Shown here: positions 5,709-14,700 of the stretch, one piece after another
Numbering within the stretch: the stretch's first letter is position 1
Layout: each line of letters begins with the position of its first letter
Virus record (IMG/VR): IMGVR_UViG_3300008108_000870
Location: 1-20,832 of that record
Direction: 5' to 3' (one strand)
DNA from: a virus
Length of the DNA stretch: 20,832 nucleotides
The notes under the pieces: model-generated
The model's database searches: none
What the model was told of the DNA's origin: nothing
The model's input: only the letters and a program-made list of their open reading frames with translations
Made by a program: the position numbers and the translations under genes

Positions 5709-8700
5709 TTACTTATTCTTTAATGACTGTACTTCTTCTTTGAGTTCTTTAATAGCTTCAATTAGTAGTGGAACTAATCTTTCATACTGAACGGCAAGAT
5801 AACCATTATCTCTTTCGGTTACTGCTTCTGGGAGAACGTCTTTGATCTCTTGAGCAATAACACCAACTTGACGCTTCGTAATATCTTTGCCCTCTGCCAA
5901 CTCATTCCAGTTATATTTAACACCAGAAATCTGTGTTACCTTATCTAGGGCGCTATCAATAGTTTCAATATTTGTTTTTAATCTTCTGTCAGAAGAAGCA
6001 AAAGCAGTAATATCATCAATACAATTGAAAGCACCTGTATTAGTAATCCAAGCAACATCTGTAGCACCTCTACGGAATCTAACAACTTCAGTAGAATCTG
6101 CTCCAGAATTAATGTACCATCTGTTACCATTGTATTCTAATTTACCTTCTCCATTAGCAGCATCACCTGTGGATGATGTAGTATTTGTTTGACGGAATGA
6201 AGAAGTATTGCCTAAACGTAATACACCCGAAGAATAAGTTAACTGAGCACTAGCACCTAAACCACCAGGAGTTGTGCCATCGTGATATTGAATTTGACCA
6301 GAAGAACCGCCGATAGGGAAGTTTACCCACTCAGGAGCAGAAGCAGCTTGACGTAGATATTGACCAGCAGTTCCTTTTGCCAAGAATGATGTAGCATCCC
6401 CGCCAGTTTGATATGGGATGCTACCAGCAGCACCACCAGCAATATTAGTTGCCTTTGTTGCCGATGAAGCATTACCAGTTAATGTAGCGGTGATAGTACC
6501 AGCAGAGAAGTTACCTGAAGCATCCCTAGCAACTAGGTTTGTATTACCAGATGTCGAAGCAGTGACATTAATAGTTCTTGCTGTACCACCATCAAATGTA
6601 GTTCCAGCATCATAAGTTAAATATGTTCCGAGAGATAAAGCAGCAGATGTGGAAGCAGTAATTGTAATATTAGATGTTCCATCAAAAGCAACGCCATTAA
6701 TATTTCGAGCTGTTGCTAGCTTAGTAGCACTTGAAGCATTACCACTTAAAGTAGCAGTAATAGTTCCAGCAGAGAAGTTGCCACTTCCATCTCTCTTAAC
6801 AAGAGTATTATTAACGTTAAGTGTATCAACTGGATTATTGCCTTCATGATGTACTTGATACTTGGTTGAAGTGCCAACAGACCAACCACCCCAGAATAGG
6901 TCATTAGTACCACCATCAAGACCAAAGTAACCAGCGTAATCTCCAGATACATGGAATGTAATGAAGGCATCTCTACCAACAGTATCATTAACAATTGTAA
7001 GTGTCTTATTGCCAGAACCAGAACCTTGATCACCAGAAGCTGTATTGATAACAACTTTATTCCCAGCAAGGAGAGTTAAATCTCCTGACATAGTATCGCC
7101 AGACTTCAATACGTTTAGAGAAGCAGCACCAGTCAATGAAGCAGTAATTGTTCCAGCAGCAAAGTTACCAGAACCATCACGCTGAACAGCAGTGCTAGCA
7201 TTGTTCAAGGATGAGAATGTAATATTACCAGCGTTCCAAACTACATTACTGTTTAATGTAAGAGCATTAGCATTAGAAGCTAAAATGTTTAATGTTCCGC
7301 TACCATTAGATGAGTTTCCACCAGAAACAGCAAGGCGTACATTATAAAGACCAGCAGGAGAACTACTTGATCTGAAATCGATTACAGGAACAGAAGAAGT
7401 TCCATCAGTTCTGCCAAGAGATAGTCTGGCAGTGCCAGAAACTGATTCTAGTTTAGCTACATCAAAAACACCAGCATAGTTACTGATATTATAGTCATTA
7501 ATAATTTCGTTGGTTTGTGTATTGCCAATTCTGTAGGCAGCAGCAATATTACCAGAAATTAATCTACCAGTAAGAATAGTGTAATCTAAAGTATCATCGA
7601 TATTATTTGAAGATGATACATTAAGGAGTTCAAAATCACCAACTTTAATACCAATGGAATCAAATAAGTCGATGGTTAATCCAGAAACAAATGGAGCTTC
7701 TGAAAGAATTTTGCCTGAAATATAAACATCATAGAATGTTTGAGCAATATAAGATTGTATTCCTAAACTATCGTTAACATTTGTGGATCTTAAATATGAT
7801 GAAATATGTGAAGGACCAATAATACCTGAATTGATATTATAACCATTCTGGTAGAAAGTACCTTGTCTGCCATCAAGTAGGTCGGCATCCATTCCAGTGC
7901 CAACACCATCATTAATAGAAGTCCAAACTTTAGCCCAGGTGCTGAACGAAGAAACAGCAGAACCAGAACCACGAACCCAAAGATTGTTATTATCAGTGAA
8001 AGCTAATTGCCTTACACCACCACCAGATGTATCAGAACCAGTACCAAATTGACGGAATGTAATTACACCGTGTCTTGTGCCACCATCAGCAAGACCATCA
8101 GCAGTATTGTTTCTTGTATCAGCAACAATACCTTCATTGAATGTTGAAGGAGATGGAGAAGATGATGGGTTGTTGACGCTAGTTGTTAATCTGAGGGTAT
8201 TAGCAGATTGACCAGAAATATCAATACCATATAGACCACTGCCTAGCTTATCTGGACTGATGGATAAGTTGATTAGATTCTGACCATCTCTATAGTATAG
8301 ACCCTGCTGACCATCTAGTAAGTCGGCATCGAGACCAGATCCAGTACCAGTTTTAAGTTCTACTGAACCATCACCTGATGTTCCGATATTAAATTGTGAC
8401 TTCTTAAATCTAGCAACACCAGTATTACCATACTCGTTTGCTTCAAGAGTCTTAGCATCAACACGCTTAATATCAATACCAACGTTAGCAAAGTTCTTAA
8501 CACTAGTATTTTTCTTAGCCTCAAGAACAGCATTAGCACCCAAACCAAGTTGTGGTGGCAATTGGGTGATGGAGAAATCTGCCGAGTATGCAGTACCGCC
8601 ACTAGTTACTAGAGCAGATGTGATGCTTCCGCCAACTACAGTAATATTTGCTTTTAATCCAGTTCCAGTTCCACCAGATAATGCTGTGTCATAATAAACA

Positions 8701-11700
8701 CCATCTGTATATCCAGTACCACCAGCAGAAACTAAAATTTTATCTACGAAATTACTTAAAGTTAATGTAGCATCTAATAGAACTGGAGATTCTGGTCTGA
8801 CAAATTCTATAATAGTATTTTGAGTAATTAATTGAGTTACTGAAGTGGATAAAATTACCGTTGTGTAAGAAACATTATTTACAGTGGTTACAAATGTATT
8901 TGATACAGTAGTACCAGAAGGAATTCCTGGTGCTATTACCACATGACCAATTAAAATTTGTGTGTTTAATTTAAATTGGAGAGTATTTTGGTTTGCTGCT
9001 GTTTGATCTGTGGTAAAATCAAAATATCTTTCTTCCGATGGCTTGATTGATTGTACGGCAGCGGCATAAGAAGAATCTCCTCTTAAGAAAGTAAAGGAGT
9101 TTGCTTCTCCAGCATTACCAGCAAGTCTAGAAGACGAAATAATACCAGAAGTAATATCCTGTGCTGAAATCGAAGAGGTGGATAGAGATACCCAGTTATT
9201 TGGATTGGTGGCAGAAGTATTAACGGTTCTTATTACAGGAACAGTAATGGGGGAAACATTGGTAGATTGAATTGTATCTACATCTGAAATTTTAATATTA
9301 TTAACAATATCGACATAAATTCTGGATTCAATTAAACCAACAGCTTCTGCTTGTGTTCCGCCAACACCAGGAGCAGAGAATGTAATAGATGGAGCTGAAG
9401 TATAACCAAAACCACCTTTATAACCATTGTAATCTACAATTGTTACAGTAACTACTTTACCATTAACAACAGTACAAGAAGCAGAAGCAGAAACTCCTCC
9501 TGGTTGTTCTGGAGCTGTAATAGAAACCGAAGGTGGATTTAAATCATCATACCCAGCACCTTGATTGGAAATATTAATCTTATAAAGAACACCTTGGCGA
9601 TACTCTGTAACTTCACCTTGACCAGTGGAAAGGCTGCCAGTGATAAATGCTCCAGTAGCAAATTCTAAATTAGTATTTACGGAAATACCAATAAACTGAC
9701 TTTCTAAGTCATTATTTAAGATGTATGATGTAGTTGTTCCAGTTTCAATAGCAATATCACCAGCAAGTGGACCTTCTAAAGCAAGTCTTTCTGCCGTAGT
9801 TGCAACTGTAAATACATTAAATGGTCTTAGAGCTGGAATCTGATCGAGAGAAATTTTACCAGAATCAGTAAGTTCTACAAGGTTTCTTGGGACGGCGTTT
9901 GTTGAATATGGCTTGTTTAGATATTGTCCGAGGTTATTTGAAATATAATCCTTAACGGCTTTTTGTGTTGGAATTTTGCTATCAGAAGCAAAGTTTCCAC
10001 CAAGAGTATTAGAAGCATCAAATCCAGTAACAACAACGTCACCACCCTTTAGCTTAAGGAATTCAACTTCCGAGATCGAAACTGTACCAGTGAAGGTAAT
10101 ATTACCAGTTCTGTTTTCAATCTTAGCAAAATAACCTACCTTGAAGTCACCAAGTTCGTCAGTACCAGAAGTATAAACACGACCATAAGCCTGAGATACT
10201 TGTTCTAGAGCTTCATTCTTAACACCACCGTTTTCAGGTAGAGCATTATAATCGTTACCAGCACCAGCATATTCCCAAGTGTGGGAAGACGAGTTAACGA
10301 TAGAAGGTCTGTGTAGACGAATTTGCTTACCTACAAGCTCGGCATTACCAACAGTAATTGGTTGACCATTGCTCTTTCTTTGTAGAAGCATTGCTTCGTT
10401 AACGTCAATAGTTGATGTGAAAGGAGGACCAACTGTAGTTAATCTTACGTTATCGATGAAGTATTCAATAGTGGAATCTTGATTTTCGTAATCAGCAAAT
10501 TTAATAATATAATGCTCAAGTGGTTCTCTTCCAAGACCACCAACAGTAAATACAGTTCTACCAGTAGCAGTTGTAGTTACATTAGTAATTGTACCAATGT
10601 CAAACGAATATGGTTCTTTTCTATAACCTCTTGCTCTTAAAGCATATGTACCAAAGTTAGTCGCTGAGTTAGTAATCGAAGCATAACCACCAGTATCGGC
10701 ATATACACCATCTTGAGCGAATAGAACGAATACCGAAACTAGCTGAACATAACCATCATTAATAATCTTGTAACCAGTACCACCAAACGAAATGATCGTG
10801 AACTGGGCAGCAACCATCGACTTACCCTGATTTGGATAAGTTGCTTTGGGAACATTATCACCAACTGCTGGATTTAGACCTGGACGTGGGCAGTTTGGTT
10901 GACGAATCTTGTCGCCATCAACCTCACAACCACCACCACCTAGGAACGAAATTACAGAAGCGTTTTGAATATATGGAGATGCTTCAATGAATGGGAGATC
11001 TAAGTAAATGGCATCTACGTTAACTCTCTTATTATCAGCATCATAAATTGTATTTTCTGGATAGACAATTGTTGGAGTATACAGAGTTCCGTAACTCTTT
11101 TCTACCACACTACCGTTAGCTAAAATATCATCAAGAATACTAAATGATGTTGTGATTGCTGTAGCAACATTAGCACAAGTTGGGAGATTGGTGTCAACAA
11201 TAGTTGTAGAATCAATAAATTGGGGAGCAGTAGCAAATTCTGGAACATAAACAATTCCAGTTCCATCTCCAGTTTTCCAATTTCTCATCGCTAAGATAGC
11301 AAGATCTCTAGCCTTAGTAAATGCTTCTCTAGTTGGTTGTAGCTCAGCTTGTGGAATGCCAGTTAAAGCGTTTCCTGTGTAGTAAGATTCTCCAGAACTA
11401 ACGATACCAGCGTTGCCGCCAAGAATTAAATCTCTTCTTAAAGCACCAAGAATATAACCAATATCTCTACGGCACTTAATTGTTGTTGTGGTTAGGAAGT
11501 CACCTTCGTTAACAGCAGGTAGAGAATTAAGATTTCCAGCAGCAATAGCGGTAGTAGCAATAGCAATAAGAGTGCCGATGCTATTACGAACATCAATACA
11601 AGAATCTGGGTTATTGTTATTGTTACCACCATCATAAAGGTCAGAAGCAACAGCATCTACAATGTAACCAATATCTCTACGGCACTTGCTTTCGCTAGCA

Positions 11701-14700
11701 AAATAAGTGGTAGCAGTTTCAGCAGGTAGACCAGTTAAATTACCAGCAGTAATTCTGTCTGTAATAAGAGTAGTGGAGTTAGCAATTGCTGTCTGTACAT
11801 CCGAGCAAGCAGCAGGATCTGTAATAGATACATTTCCGCCGCCACCACCATAAGTAGCAGGACCGCTGCTAATAGTGAGATCCTTATAATATAGACCGTT
11901 ATAAACGGCAATCTTCATCATGTCTCTTGCTTTATTGAAAGCAACTACTGACTGTGCTTCTTCTCCCAATAAACCATTTGAAATTGGGGATCCACTAGTG
12001 AAATATTGTTGAACAAACTTTCTAGAATACTTGTTGCTTCCAGAGAATAGATCGAGAGAAATAGCATCAACAAAGTAACCAATATCTCTACGGCACTTAA
12101 GATTACCACTTGCTTTTCTTACAGCAGGAAGACCCGAGGTATTGCCAGCTTGAAGTGTGGTCGTAAGAATAGAAACAAGGTTGCTTACAGCAGTTCTGAC
12201 ATTAGCACATGAAGATTCGCTAATGTTAGATAATGTAGCAGGATCTGGTGTAATAGTTGTATCCTTAACATATAGCTGATTTGTTAAGGCTTTATTCATC
12301 CAATCTCTTGCTTTGTTGAAAGCAACAATAGATTGTGATACTTCGCCCTCTAGTCCATTTGTTAATAGAGTAGTAGCATTTTCAAAATATCTGAGGGTAT
12401 AATCAATAATTCTGGAGTTACCACCAGTTTGAATATCATAAGCAACAGCATCAACAATGTAACCAATATCTCTACGACACTTAGCTTCTCCAGCAGGAGT
12501 TACACTAGCACCAGTAGTGATTGTTGGTAAAGTATTAGCACCGTTGATATTGCCAGCAAGCAATCTCGACTGAGCAATAGTTCCTAATGTTTCTACTGCT
12601 GTCTGTACATCTATACAAGAAGCAGCATTTCCTGATTGTAGAACGGCAATATCTGGACCTGGAACTCCATAAGAAGCAGGACCAGCAGTTAGAGTAAGGT
12701 CTTTAATATAAAGCTGATTGGATACAGCTTTCTTCATCATTTCTACTGCCATAGTGAAAGCAGTATCAGCTTCTAATTCTTCGCCAGATAGACCATTAGC
12801 AATCTTGATACCCGTCGATGGGTTAAAGTATTGCTTGGTAAATCCTACAGTGAATTGATTTCCTCCATCATAAACATCAAGAGAAATAGCATCAATGAAG
12901 TAACCAATATCACGCTTACACTTTGCTTCACCAGCAGTTACGAAAGAATCTCCAGTTGTTGGTGTTGGGAGAGCATTAGCACCATTGATGTTACCAGCAA
13001 TAATTCTATCTGTAATTAAAGTTGTAAGAGTTTGAAGTGCTGATTGTACATCGGAACAAGCTGTTGGATCTGTATTAGAAACAGAACCTCCTCCACCACC
13101 ATAATTTGTAGGTCCAGTAGTTACACTAAGGTCTGTATATGCTAATTGGTTTGTAACAGCAAGACGGCATTGCTCGGTTGCTTCATTGAAAGCAAATACT
13201 GACTGAGCGGTTTCTCCAACTAAACCATTTGAAATAGCTAATCCACTTCCATCAAAGTATAGCCTTGTGAAAGCAATAGAATATTGGTTTCCTCCAGTTG
13301 CCGTATCAAGAGAAATGGCATCAACAAAATAACCAATATCACGCTTACACTTAGCGTTATCACCACCAGGAACAGTGAATCCAGGATATTGTGCCTGCAT
13401 TGAAGCAAAAGCGGCATCAATAATTTGAGTTCTGTTCTTTTGAATTAAACGATAACCATCCTTAAATCTTGATCTAGCGTTAGTTTGAGCGTCCCCAGGA
13501 TAGTAGAAATCTGGGTAATCTACAGCGATTTGGGCAGCAGCTCTATCAATAATTTCCTGACGGTTTTGCTGAATTAGTCTGTAACCATCCTTAAATCTTG
13601 ATCTAGCAGTTGTCTGTGGATCATTTGGATAATAGAAATCAGGAAACTCAATAGCAATTTGAGCAGCAGCTCTTACCTTGATTTCTTCTTTATTAGCCTT
13701 AATTAAATTAGCGGCATCATAGTATCTGCTCTGGTAATCTCTAGAGATATTTGGTAGTCCAACTAAATTACCAGCATTCAATCTCGTAGTAATAATTGCC
13801 GTTAGGTTAGCAATATATGTTTGTACATCAGAACAAGCTGTTGGATCTGTATTAGGTACAGTAGTTCCGCCTGAAGCATAGATAGCAGATCCAGGTGTAA
13901 CACTAGTATCAGTTACTCCCAATTGGTTGGCAACTGCCTTCTTCATTTCATCTCTTGCTGAGTTGAAAGCAAGAACTGATTGCGAAATTTCTCCAGCTAA
14001 ACCATTAGTGGTTAAATTACCAACACCATCAAAATATTGCTTTAAGAAAGCAATTGAATTTGAATTTCCACCTAAGAATACATCAAGTGATACAGCATCG
14101 ATAAAGTACCCAATATCACGCTTACACTTAGTACCATCTGGATCAGCTGGAATAGATCCACCAGAAGCAGTGTAAGCAGTATCAATAATAGCAGTTTTAT
14201 TTTGCTGAATTAGACGATAAGCATCAGCATAACGTGAACGCTCATTGGTTTGTAAATCTCCAGGATAGTAGAAATCTGGATATTGTACAGCAATTTCAGC
14301 AGCAGCTGTATCAATAATAGTTTCCTTATTCTTTTGAATTAAGCGATAAGCATCGTTATATCTGCTTTGAGCATTAGTTTGAGTATCCCCAGGATAATAG
14401 AAATCAGGATGCTCGACGGCAACTTCTGCTAAAGCACGATCGAGAATTTCTTCTCTATTAGCTTTAATTAGATTTGTCGAATCCTTGTATCTGGCAGCAG
14501 AAGCATTAGGACTGATGAATAATTCTGGGTAAGAATCTTCAATGTATCTTGAAGTTTCTTGTTTGATAAACTCTTGGTTTCTAGCGATGAGGTAGCTAGC
14601 TTCTACAAATCTATCGGTTTGATTGTTAGAAATAATAGCAATGAATAGATTTGCTAAGTTATTAATAGCAGCTTCTACGTTAGCACAATAAGGCCAAACA

